Shown piece by piece: positions 19,496 to 26,600 of a stretch of DNA of 52,428 nt (the first letter of the stretch is position 1; each line of letters starts with the position of its first letter). A program made the translations under genes and the position numbers. This DNA comes from Desulfuromonas sp. (GTDB lineage: Bacteria; Desulfobacterota; Desulfuromonadia; Desulfuromonadales; UBA2294): NCBI GenBank assembly GCA_002869615.1, contig PKUH01000016.1, positions 1-52,428 on the forward strand, read 5' to 3'. Below the pieces are notes generated by a model. That model saw only the letters and a program-made list of their open reading frames with translations, did not search any database and was not told the origin of the DNA.

Positions 19496-19696
19496 ATGAA
19501 AAGGAATTTAAAGGTTGCTTCGGTTGTATTGTTCCTGTTCTCGGCCGTTGCCATGACAGGCTGCGCCACCACCGGTGACAAGATGATGCACGACTCCATG
19601 TCCGATACCGGCGGCAGTATGCAGAAAGAGATGAAGAACGACGGCATGATGGACAAGGATATGAAGGGCTCGGAAATGAACGATACAATGAAATAA
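19496..19696 (+). CDS. Small methionine-rich lipoprotein
   Basis: A 66-aa precursor with a signal peptide ending in the lipobox AMTGC (Cys at residue 22). The mature part of about 45 residues contains ten methionines, in clusters such as KMMHDSM and NDGMMDKDM, with Asp, Lys and Gly between them. It has little predicted fold. AAGGAAA precedes ATG 19496. It converges on the secreted msrA-msrB operon across a shared hairpin. Methionine-rich envelope peptides can act as sacrificial oxidant scavengers regenerated by Msr enzymes (the MrpX concept); applying that here is inference. Confidence 0.8.
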   Translation: MKRNLKVASVVLFLFSAVAMTGCATTGDKMMHDSMSDTGGSMQKEMKNDGMMDKDMKGSEMNDTMK

Positions 19697-19729
19697 CAAA
19701 ACCCGGCTTGATAAGTCTGATTGATTCAT

Positions 19730-19770
19730 GTCAAAAGAGGTTACGGATCCTGTCCGCAACCTCTTTTGAC
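19730..19770. terminator. Bidirectional hairpin between the lipoprotein and msrA
   Basis: GTCAAAAGAGGTT at 19730-19742 pairs perfectly with AACCTCTTTTGAC at 19758-19770, with inner CGGA/TCCG pairing. A-rich and T-rich arms suit termination from both sides of the convergent genes. Confidence 0.75.
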
Positions 19771-19812
19771 TTTCCCTTGGCAATGGTTGTGCGCCCCGGT
19801 TATGGTTTTCGT

Positions 19813-20448
19813 TCAGTGGCCGGCCTTGTCACCCCAGATCTCCTGGAGCCGCCGATCGCGGCCGCATCCCCAGCGGTAGTACTTGTAGCGGACCGGACTT
19901 TTCTTGTAAAAATCCTGGTGGTAGCTCTCATCACCCTGAATCGGGTAGAAGGTCGAGGCATCGAAGATCGGCGTCACCACTTTCTGCTTCGGGAACATCT
20001 GCTCGACTTTACGCTTTGACGCCTCGGCGCTTTTCCTTTCGGTGTCATTGGCGACGAAAATAGCGGCCAGGTAGCTGTGTCCCCGATCACAGAATTGTCC
20101 GCCATCATCGAAGGGGTCGATATTGACCCAGTAGTGGTCGAGGAGCTGTTCATAGCTCACCTGTGTCGGGTCGTAGATCACTTTGACGGCCTCGTAGTGG
20201 CCGTCATGATTGCCGTTGTAGGTCGGATTTTCAAGGGTTCCGCCGGTAAAGCCGGAGACGACTTCACTGACGCCGTCCAGTTTTTCGAAATCGGACTCCA
20301 TGCACCAGAAACATCCGCCGGCAAAAATAGCTTTTGCTGTCATTGCTTTTTCTTGATCCATCATTCCGTGTTCTTTCTCCATGGTTGCCGCCGCGACAAC
20401 GCCGGTGACCGCAATCAGGCTGAGGATAATGCCAATCAGGGTTTTCAT
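19813..20448 (-). CDS. msrA: Peptide-methionine (S)-S-oxide reductase, exported
   Basis: MsrA reduces the S-epimer of methionine sulfoxide in proteins. The 211-aa precursor has an N-terminal signal-like hydrophobic segment (MKTLIGIILSLIAVTGVVAA), so it should act outside the cytoplasm. The catalytic block AGGCFWCMESDFEKLDG is intact, as are YNGNHDGHYEAVKVIYDP and FDDGGQFCDRGHSY. AAAGGAG precedes the ATG on the minus strand. It lies 13 bases downstream of msrB in the same operon. Confidence 0.93.
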   Translation of the reverse strand: MKTLIGIILSLIAVTGVVAAATMEKEHGMMDQEKAMTAKAIFAGGCFWCMESDFEKLDGVSEVVSGFTGGTLENPTYNGNHDGHYEAVKVIYDPTQVSYEQLLDHYWVNIDPFDDGGQFCDRGHSYLAAIFVANDTERKSAEASKRKVEQMFPKQKVVTPIFDASTFYPIQGDESYHQDFYKKSPVRYKYYRWGCGRDRRLQEIWGDKAGH

Positions 20449-20461
20449 CGCGAAACTCCTT

Positions 20462-21031
20462 TTACTTGTCGGCGATAAATTTCAGTGACGCCGAGTTAAT
20501 GCAATGGCGTTTTCCGGTCGGGGCGGGGCCGTCGTCGAAGACGTGCCCGAGGTGGCCGTCGCAGCGAGAACAGAGCAGTTCGGTGCGGCGCATGAAGAAA
20601 CTGTTGTCGCTTTTTGTCGCAACGTTTTCTTCGGCGACCGGTCGCGTAAAGCTCGGCCAACCGGTCCCGGAATTGAACTTGTCTTTGGACGCGTAGAGGT
20701 CGAGGCCGCATCCGGCGCACTGGTAAACGCCGTTTTTATAGTGCTTGTCGTACTGGCCGGTGAAGGCGCGCTCGGTCCCCTGTTCGCGGAGAATGTGGAA
20801 CTGCTCTTGGGTCAGGAGCTGCTGCCAATCTTCGCGGGATTTCAGAACTTTTTCGCTCATCACGAATCTCCCTTCGGCTACGGAATAGATCCTGATCGAT
20901 TCGGCCGCGTTAGCCACTCCTGTGCCCATGGGCGTGAGCCGCTTCGTTGTTATCAGGCCGAGGGTCGGTAACGCCACAGACGCTCCGGCCAGGCCCCAAA
21001 AAGTTTTTTTCAGAAAATTGCGTCGGTTCAT
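20462..21031 (-). CDS. msrB: Peptide-methionine (R)-S-oxide reductase with Tat signal
   Basis: MsrB reduces the R-epimer of methionine sulfoxide, complementing MsrA. The 189-aa precursor begins MNRRNFLKKTFWGLAGASVA, a twin-arginine motif (RRNFLK) that predicts folded export to the periplasm. Two zinc CxxC pairs (YQCAGCGLDLY and CSRCDGHLGHVF) and the catalytic Cys in GKRHCINSASLKF are present. Its start overlaps the end of the upstream small gene by 4 bases. Fully separate, individually exported MsrA and MsrB are seen here rather than the common MsrAB fusion. Confidence 0.93.
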   Translation of the reverse strand: MNRRNFLKKTFWGLAGASVALPTLGLITTKRLTPMGTGVANAAESIRIYSVAEGRFVMSEKVLKSREDWQQLLTQEQFHILREQGTERAFTGQYDKHYKNGVYQCAGCGLDLYASKDKFNSGTGWPSFTRPVAEENVATKSDNSFFMRRTELLCSRCDGHLGHVFDDGPAPTGKRHCINSASLKFIADK

Positions 21032-21354
21032 TGTTTCGTCTCCTTTTTCGGTTCGTTTGGCCGCGAATGTTTCAACGTGCCGATGTAGGTGTCGGTCTTT
21101 TTCAGCCAGCTCTCGAGTTGGTCAAGCGAAACCGCTTCCGGGTCGTAGACGACCCGGTCGACCTCGCGGGCGCCGCTCCATCCACGCTGGTCCGATGCAA
21201 CGCCCGGTTTGCCCTCAAGGGCGCTGGCACCGACATCGTAGCAGTGGACGGCGAAGGTGGCCCTGGCCAGCCCGGAAGGAACTTCGGCCGTGGCCATACA
21301 GACGAGCAACAGCGTGCTGGCGAGTAATGCGGTTATCAAAATAACGGTTAGCAT
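21028..21354 (-). CDS. Small exported protein with a degenerate MsrA-like segment
   Basis: A 108-aa protein that opens the msr operon. A signal-like segment (MLTVILITALLASTLLLVCMATA) is followed by FAVHCYDVGASALEGKPGV, GWSGAREVDRVVYDPEAVSLDQLESWL. The order Cys-x, a short helix, a GV..V..G turn, then VxYDPxxVSxDQL parallels MsrA (CFWCMES..., VIYDPTQVSYEQL), but the catalytic GGCFWC block is missing and only one Cys aligns. I know no family for it. ATG at 21354 has AAAGGAC upstream; a longer frame exists. The function is unknown; a partner or substrate carrier for the Msr enzymes is inference. Confidence 0.7.
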   Translation of the reverse strand: MLTVILITALLASTLLLVCMATAEVPSGLARATFAVHCYDVGASALEGKPGVASDQRGWSGAREVDRVVYDPEAVSLDQLESWLKKTDTYIGTLKHSRPNEPKKETKQ

Positions 21355-21417
21355 GGCAGTGTCCTTTCGCTCGGTTCTTCGTTTGAAAGAAGCGTAGCAA
21401 AAGGATGTAAATGGGCC

Positions 21418-21445
21418 AGAAAGGTTGTGTAAAGATTTGGTAAAG
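21418..21445 (-). promoter_or_regulatory. Direct repeats with 11-bp period upstream of the msr operon
   Basis: On the plus strand AGAAAG (21418), GTAAAG (21429) and GTAAAG (21440) are spaced exactly 11 bases apart. On the coding (minus) strand they read CTTTAC-N5-CTTTAC-N5-CTTTCT. Helical-period direct repeats are the usual binding pattern of OmpR/PhoB-family regulators, and such a regulator is encoded just upstream. They lie 64-91 bases before the first msr-operon ATG. Confidence 0.5.
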
Positions 21446-21463
21446 TTTGCGCCGGGAAGGCGC

Positions 21464-22528
21464 CTATAGGGGGAGGGTGAAACCGATCCGGGTCGTCCCG
21501 TCGACGCTGGTGGCGTCGATTTTACCGCCATGGGCTTCGATCAACTGCCGGGTGATGGCCAGGCCGATGCCGGCGCCGCCGACATCGCGGGAACGCGAGG
21601 GGTCGGAGCGGAAGAAGCGTTCGAAGATAAACGGCAGGTCTTTTTCCGGGATGCCCGGGCCGCTGTTGACAAACTCGGCGTAGGCAGCTCCCTGGAGAAG
21701 GTTGCAGGAAATACTGACCTGCCCGCCGCGGGGAGTGTATTTCCAGCAGTTCTCCATGAGATTCCGGATCGCCTGCAAGAGCTTGTCGCGATCGGCGTAC
21801 ACTATCACCTGGTTGTCGAGGCGGGTGGTAACGGTGATTCCTTTCTCGGCGAAGTTCATTTTATAGAGCGTCAGGATTTCGGTCACGCACTCCTTCAGGT
21901 CGACCGGCCGGCGTTCCAGATAAGCCCGCGCGGCATCGGCCTTGGCCAGTTGACTGAGCCCTTCAACCAGGCTGACCAGCCGCAGTATCTCCTGCTGCAG
22001 CATCTGCAGGGTCTCCGGGTCGGCCGGGATAACCCCGTCGCTCAGCCCCTCGAGGTAGCCGCGCAGGTTGGTCAGCGGCGTGCGCAGCTCGTGAGCGACA
22101 TCGGCGACCATGGTCTTGCGCAGCCGCTCCAGTTTGTCGAGGCTGTCGGCCATGCTGTTGAAGGCGGTACCGAGTTCACCGACTTCGTCACTCCGGACGC
22201 TGTCGACCCGCGCCGAAAAATTTCCGGCGGCGATCTGGCGGCTGGCGTCACTCATCTCGACCAGTGGCCGGAGCACCCGACGGGTCAGGATATAGCTGAG
22301 CAGGAATGCGAGCCCGAGTGCCACCAGGCAGGCCCAGAGCAGGTAGCGATGCACCGCGTCGAGAAACGCCCGGTGGGTCTCGGTCGGCGAGACCATGTAC
22401 TTGTCCATCAGCACCATGAAATAATCAGCGGCGAGCTGGTCGAAGGCCAGCCAGATAATGCCGACGGTCACGGCGATGACCGGCACGGTTGTGGCAAGCA
22501 TCAGTTTCCAGTGCAGGCGCATTTTCAT
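21464..22528 (-). CDS. Sensor histidine kinase (HAMP, HisKA, HATPase)
   Basis: A membrane histidine kinase of 354 aa. Two transmembrane helices (about residues 10-30 and 62-86) enclose a short periplasmic loop of about 30 residues. They are followed by HAMP (LVEMSDASRQIAAGNFSARV), the phospho-acceptor region VADVAHELRTPLTNLRG, the N box NLMENCWKYTPRGG and the G box GGAGIGLAITRQLIEAHGG. The small sensor loop resembles kinases that sense within the membrane or envelope. Its start overlaps the response-regulator gene by 4 bases. It lies directly upstream of the msr operon, which it may control. Confidence 0.92.
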   Translation of the reverse strand: MKMRLHWKLMLATTVPVIAVTVGIIWLAFDQLAADYFMVLMDKYMVSPTETHRAFLDAVHRYLLWACLVALGLAFLLSYILTRRVLRPLVEMSDASRQIAAGNFSARVDSVRSDEVGELGTAFNSMADSLDKLERLRKTMVADVAHELRTPLTNLRGYLEGLSDGVIPADPETLQMLQQEILRLVSLVEGLSQLAKADAARAYLERRPVDLKECVTEILTLYKMNFAEKGITVTTRLDNQVIVYADRDKLLQAIRNLMENCWKYTPRGGQVSISCNLLQGAAYAEFVNSGPGIPEKDLPFIFERFFRSDPSRSRDVGGAGIGLAITRQLIEAHGGKIDATSVDGTTRIGFTLPL

Positions 22529-23232
22529 GGTTCGTCCCGATCAGCGAAGCGATAGCCGAAGCCGCGGACGGTTTCGATGAAGCGCGGAGCGGCCGGGTCG
22601 TCGGCAAGCTTCTGCCGCAGATGTCCGATATGTACGTCGACCACCCGGTCAACCACTGTTTCACCCCGGTCGTAGATATGATTGAGAAGTTCATCCCGGG
22701 AAAAAGCCTTGCCCGGGGCGCTCATCAGCGCCAGCAGCAGTTTGTATTCGACGGATGTCAGCTCAACCGGTCTCTCCTCGAGCAAAACCCGGCGCTTTTC
22801 GAGATCGAGACACAGCCCCTTGTGCTCCATGACGGCAACCGGGTGCGGCCGCTGCCGGGTGCGGCGCAGGATCGCCTTGACCCGCTCGACCAGCTCGCGC
22901 GGGCTGAATGGCTTGATGACGTAATCATCGGCTCCGAGGGAAAGGCCGAGAACCCGGTCAATCTCCTCCTCGCGCGCCGTCAGCATCAGGATCGGAACGT
23001 CGGAGATTTTGCGCAGCTCCCGGCAGATTTCCCAGCCATCGACCTGCGGCAGCATCACATCGAGGATGACAAAGCCGGGGTTTTCCCGGCGGGCCAATTC
23101 CAGCGCCGCGCCGCCATCGTGAACCATACAGGTGGTAAATCCCTCCCTTTCAAGATAGGTGGAAATCAGGGAAGCCGTGTTGTGGTCATCTTCGATGATC
23201 AGGACCGGGGCATTTTTTTTAGTTGCGATCAT
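22525..23232 (-). CDS. OmpR-family response regulator
   Basis: A DNA-binding regulator of 235 aa. The receiver domain has IIEDDHNTASL, the phosphorylated Asp in VILDVMLPQVDG and the Lys in IKPFSPRELVERV. The C-terminal winged helix ends in VDVHIGHLRQKLADDP and VRGFGYRF, standard for OmpR/PhoB proteins. It is first in a two-gene operon with the kinase. The 11-bp repeats before the msr genes are a natural target; this is inference. Confidence 0.93.
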   Translation of the reverse strand: MIATKKNAPVLIIEDDHNTASLISTYLEREGFTTCMVHDGGAALELARRENPGFVILDVMLPQVDGWEICRELRKISDVPILMLTAREEEIDRVLGLSLGADDYVIKPFSPRELVERVKAILRRTRQRPHPVAVMEHKGLCLDLEKRRVLLEERPVELTSVEYKLLLALMSAPGKAFSRDELLNHIYDRGETVVDRVVDVHIGHLRQKLADDPAAPRFIETVRGFGYRFADRDEP

Positions 23233-23758
23233 TGGGAGCCTTTGTTCTCATTATCGGACGATGTAAATCGGGGTCGTGGTCAGAATATCCATCGGTCACC
23301 TTCAAAGTTTACACGGAAAAGTGCCATCTCGCCAACGTGCCAGTCACCAGTCTGCATGTCAGGCATTCTCAAGTTGCTTGTTTTTGGCAGGTTTTTTACA
23401 ACTGAGACGGTGGTTTGTTGACCGGGGCGAAAAAAGGTCCTGGACTGCAAGGTTTGATTGCCGATCTGGTTGCAGGATCAAAGCTGTCAAATGTGAAGAT
23501 CTGACCCCAATGGCATTGAACTCATCCCCCTGGATGACGTACTATATCATTCAGGAGCGGTGTCTGGTATTATTAATGTTTTACCTAGCCTCACAATTGA
23601 GTGCTAACGACCGGGTATGAGTGAATGGCTGAGATCTTCCCTGCTCGAGCGACTCGTTATTGTGAAATAATCGAACAGGAAGTAAAGTCGGGAAAAATGA
23701 CTGAAAAAAGCGGCCCCAATTGATCCTCCGGGGTGGGATGTCATTGGCCGGAGCCTGA
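23233..23758. other. Intergenic region without a convincing gene
   Basis: About 525 bases upstream of the response regulator. Short open frames on both strands lack ribosome-binding sites and family features. The end near 23233-23310 should hold the regulator's promoter on the minus strand; a GTGTAAAC-like stretch there is loosely similar to the GTGTAAAG half-site before the msr operon. Confidence 0.4.
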
Positions 23759-24088
23759 CCGTTATGCAATGCCGATTCACAGGTGCTGCCTCCGCTTTCG
23801 ATTGAAGGATACAGATTTGACCCCGCAAAGTGTGTCAAAAAGGCGCTCGACCCCGACGACAGTGTGTCATTGGCACAATGGGATTCAAGAAAACCGGCAA
23901 ATAACATCAATTTTCATTGGCATCAAGTTTGCTCTGAAAATGGTGCTGTGTTATATGACCCCTGCGTTCCGGAAGGTGCAATACGTCCCTGTTTTCAGCG
24001 GCGAGGTCTGATCGAAGTTGCCGCCGAGTTGGAGTCCGCTCGCCAGCTTGTTGGTTCAAGCCTGACGAAGGTAACACCGAATGGCTGA
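23759..24088 (+). pseudogene. Possible gene remnant (toxin-tip-like fragment)
   Basis: An open stretch of about 110 codons without a good start. It contains NNINFHWHQVCSENGAVLYD followed by a DP turn and a Cys-rich ending. The W.H..., G..YDP pattern recalls the catalytic region of papain-like or deamidase effector domains, but this is a weak impression. Just upstream, in another frame (about 23708-23757), the codons read APIDPPGWDVIGRSL, which suggests a frameshifted or decayed gene. It ends 15 bases before ispH. It may equally be chance. Confidence 0.3.
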
Positions 24089-24103
24089 TTAACAGGAATT
24101 CTT

Positions 24104-24970
24104 ATGGATATTTTCAGGGCAGAAAAAGCCGGTTTTTGTATGGGCGTTGAACTGGCCCTCGCTAAACTTGATACGTTGATTCGCAAGGAACCAGGCCACA
24201 CAGTCTACACCCTCGGGGCAATTATTCATAACCCGCAAGTGGTCAAGATGTATGCTGACAGGGGTGTGGTCACACTGCAAACGGCAGACCAGGCCCCGTC
24301 CGGGTCGACCGTGGTGGTTCGGGCGCATGGTATCGCGAGGAAGGTCCGAGAGGATCTGTGCCGGCGCCGGATCAAAATCGTTGATGCGACCTGTCCGAAA
24401 GTGATGTCGGCCTGCCATTTGATCGAGCAGCATACAGTTGGTGAGCGCATCCTGTTGCTTTATGGCGAGGCAGCTCATCCGGAGGTTAAGAGTCTGCTGA
24501 GTTATGCGGGTGGTGAGTCGGTGGTGTTCGATGGCATGGCGCATTGTGCACAATTGAACCTCGATCCGGATAAAAAATATTGCCTGGCGGCTCAGACGAC
24601 GAAGGATAAGGAACGGTTCCGGGAGATCAGCGATTATTTACAAAAGCGGCAGCAACTCGATCTGTTGATTTTGGAGACGATTTGCGATGCCACCAGGCAA
24701 CGGCAGCAAGAGGCGGTCCGCATTGCCGGGCAGGTCGATTTCGTTATTGTTGCCGGTGGTTATGAGAGCAGCAATACCCGCTGCCTCGTTGCGATCGTCC
24801 GGGCCCACGGAACCAGGGCGCTGCACGTTGAAACGGCTGAAGAGCTGCCCCTTGAGAAATTGCGAAATTACCGGCGCATCGGGCTGACGGCCGGTGCCTC
24901 GACACCCAAAGAGGTGATCGATCAAATTGAAAGGGTTTTGGCCTCGATGGAGGAGATAACAGTTGAATAA
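24104..24970 (+). CDS. ispH: 4-Hydroxy-3-methylbut-2-enyl diphosphate reductase
   Basis: An iron-sulphur enzyme of 288 aa making IPP and DMAPP in the last step of the MEP isoprenoid pathway. The three cluster cysteines are in KAGFCMGVELA, VDATCPKVMSA and ETICDATRQRQQEA. The substrate His is in IIHNPQVV and the SSNTR loop is present. AGGA precedes ATG 24104. It runs into pfaD with an 8-base overlap, so it is the first gene of the PUFA/hydrocarbon operon. Whether it is the only ispH of the genome or a dedicated copy cannot be seen here. Confidence 0.9.
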   Translation: MDIFRAEKAGFCMGVELALAKLDTLIRKEPGHTVYTLGAIIHNPQVVKMYADRGVVTLQTADQAPSGSTVVVRAHGIARKVREDLCRRRIKIVDATCPKVMSACHLIEQHTVGERILLLYGEAAHPEVKSLLSYAGGESVVFDGMAHCAQLNLDPDKKYCLAAQTTKDKERFREISDYLQKRQQLDLLILETICDATRQRQQEAVRIAGQVDFVIVAGGYESSNTRCLVAIVRAHGTRALHVETAEELPLEKLRNYRRIGLTAGASTPKEVIDQIERVLASMEEITVE

Positions 24971-26600
24971 CTCGGCACAGCAGAGCGCTTCGTCGCTCGG
25001 TTCATTCCAGGCGGCAACAGGGGTTGACGGGTTGTCCGAACAGAACTGTCTCGAGATGTTGCGCCAGATTAAGCGGCCGCTCTATCTGGTGGCGCAGAAT
25101 GGTGCTACCAGGATCATGCCCGGGATCTGCAACCCCGCCGGGGAGACCGGGGATCGCCACAACTTCAACGGACTGGTGCCGGCCTGTTCACTTGAAGCGC
25201 TGGGGGATGCCGGTTTTTGCCGCAGCCATGATATTAAATTTCCTTACGTTGGCGGCTCTATGGCCAAGGGGATCAGTTCGGTCGCGATGGTTGCGGCGCT
25301 GGCCAAGGCCGGGATGCTCGGCTTTTTCGGTGCTGCCGGACTGGCGCTGGGCGAGGTCGAGGCGGCCATTGATCAGTTGGCGCAGCTTGCTCCGGGTCTG
25401 CCGTATGGGTTCAACCTTATTCACAGTCCGAACGAGCCGGAGCTGGAAAACGCCCTGGTTGATCTTTATCTGCGGCGCGGCATCGACCTGATTGAGGCTT
25501 CGGCGTTTCTCGACCTGACCCCGGCTCTGGTCCGTTACCGGACCCATGGGCTTTACCGCGATAGTGCCGGCCGGGTTGTTGCGCCGAACCGGGTCATTGC
25601 CAAGGTTTCGCGCGAGGAAGTTGCGGCGAAATTTTTTGCACCGCCGCGGGAGCGCTTTTTGCGTGAGTTGGTTGCTTCAGGGCAGCTGACCGAAGAACAG
25701 GCGCGGTTGGCCGCCGAGATTCCAATGGCTCGGGATGTCACTGTCGAAGCTGATTCGGGCGTGCATACTGACAACCGGCCTGCCCTGGCGCTCTTCCCGA
25801 CGATCCAGGCGCAGAAGAGTACTGCTCAGAAGGAATATGGTTACAGGACGCCTCTGCGGGTTGGCCTCGGTGGCGGTATCGCGACACCGGCCGCGGCGGC
25901 CGCCGCTTTTGCCCTGGGTGCAGCCTACCTGGTGACCGGAACGGTTAACCAGGCGTGTATCGAATCCGGCACCTGTGATGAGGTTCGCCAGATGCTGGCC
26001 GAGACCCGGCAGGCGGATGTCACCATGGCACCTTCCGGCGATATGTTCGAGATGGGTGTCAATGTACAGGTGATCAAGCGCGGCACCATGTTTTCAATGC
26101 GCGCGGCGAAGCTTTATGAACTCTACCGGGCGCATAGCAGCCTCGACGATCTGCCTGTTACGGAACGGCAGAAGCTCGAGAAGACGATTTTTCGCAAAGA
26201 GCTCAACCAGGTCTGGGCAGAAACACGCAGCTATTTTGCCGAGCGCGACCCGCGCCAGTTGGCGAAGGCGGAAGCCGATCCGAAATACAAGATGGCGCTG
26301 GTGTTTCGCTGGTATCTCGGCCAGTCGCCGGTCTGGGCCAATAAGGGCATGACCGACCGCAAGCTTGATTACCAGGTCTGGTGTGGTCCGGCGATGGGAG
26401 CTTTTAACGAGTGGAGCAAGGGGACGTTTCTCGAGGCAACCGGTCAGCGCAAGGTTGCCACCGTAGCAATGAATATCTTGTTTGGTGCGGCCGTGTTAAT
26501 TCGTGCCAGCCAACTTAAACTGCAAGGGGTTGGCCTCGAAGACGAGGCGGCTTTGACCACCCCCCTTGAGATTGAACAGATCAAGGAGTTTCTCAGTTGA
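24963..26600 (+). CDS. pfaD: PUFA synthase enoyl-reductase subunit PfaD
   Basis: A flavin-dependent enoyl reductase of 545 aa, the trans-acting ER of the polyunsaturated fatty acid synthase. The FMN/TIM-barrel region of the 2-nitropropane dioxygenase family is visible: MLGFFGAAGLALGEVEAAID, LPYGFNLIHSPNEPELE, RTPLRVGLGGGIATPAAAAA and YLVTGTVNQACIESGTCDEV. It starts at TTG 24963, supported by GGAGGAG about nine bases upstream. The start lies inside the ispH stop region. It ends in a 4-base overlap with pfaA. Confidence 0.93.
   Translation: MNNSAQQSASSLGSFQAATGVDGLSEQNCLEMLRQIKRPLYLVAQNGATRIMPGICNPAGETGDRHNFNGLVPACSLEALGDAGFCRSHDIKFPYVGGSMAKGISSVAMVAALAKAGMLGFFGAAGLALGEVEAAIDQLAQLAPGLPYGFNLIHSPNEPELENALVDLYLRRGIDLIEASAFLDLTPALVRYRTHGLYRDSAGRVVAPNRVIAKVSREEVAAKFFAPPRERFLRELVASGQLTEEQARLAAEIPMARDVTVEADSGVHTDNRPALALFPTIQAQKSTAQKEYGYRTPLRVGLGGGIATPAAAAAAFALGAAYLVTGTVNQACIESGTCDEVRQMLAETRQADVTMAPSGDMFEMGVNVQVIKRGTMFSMRAAKLYELYRAHSSLDDLPVTERQKLEKTIFRKELNQVWAETRSYFAERDPRQLAKAEADPKYKMALVFRWYLGQSPVWANKGMTDRKLDYQVWCGPAMGAFNEWSKGTFLEATGQRKVATVAMNILFGAAVLIRASQLKLQGVGLEDEAALTTPLEIEQIKEFLS

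Noticed and set aside
19308-19499. 63-codon open frame before the Met-rich lipoprotein
   Set aside because: It has no ribosome-binding site, and its end overlaps the lipoprotein start region.
23276-23620. 114-codon open frame upstream of the response regulator
   Set aside because: The composition is not protein-like, there is no ribosome-binding site, and nothing recognisable is in it.
23865-23890. Sigma54 promoter (TTGGCAC) upstream of ispH
   Set aside because: The TGGCAC half is present but no GC lies at the required spacing downstream.
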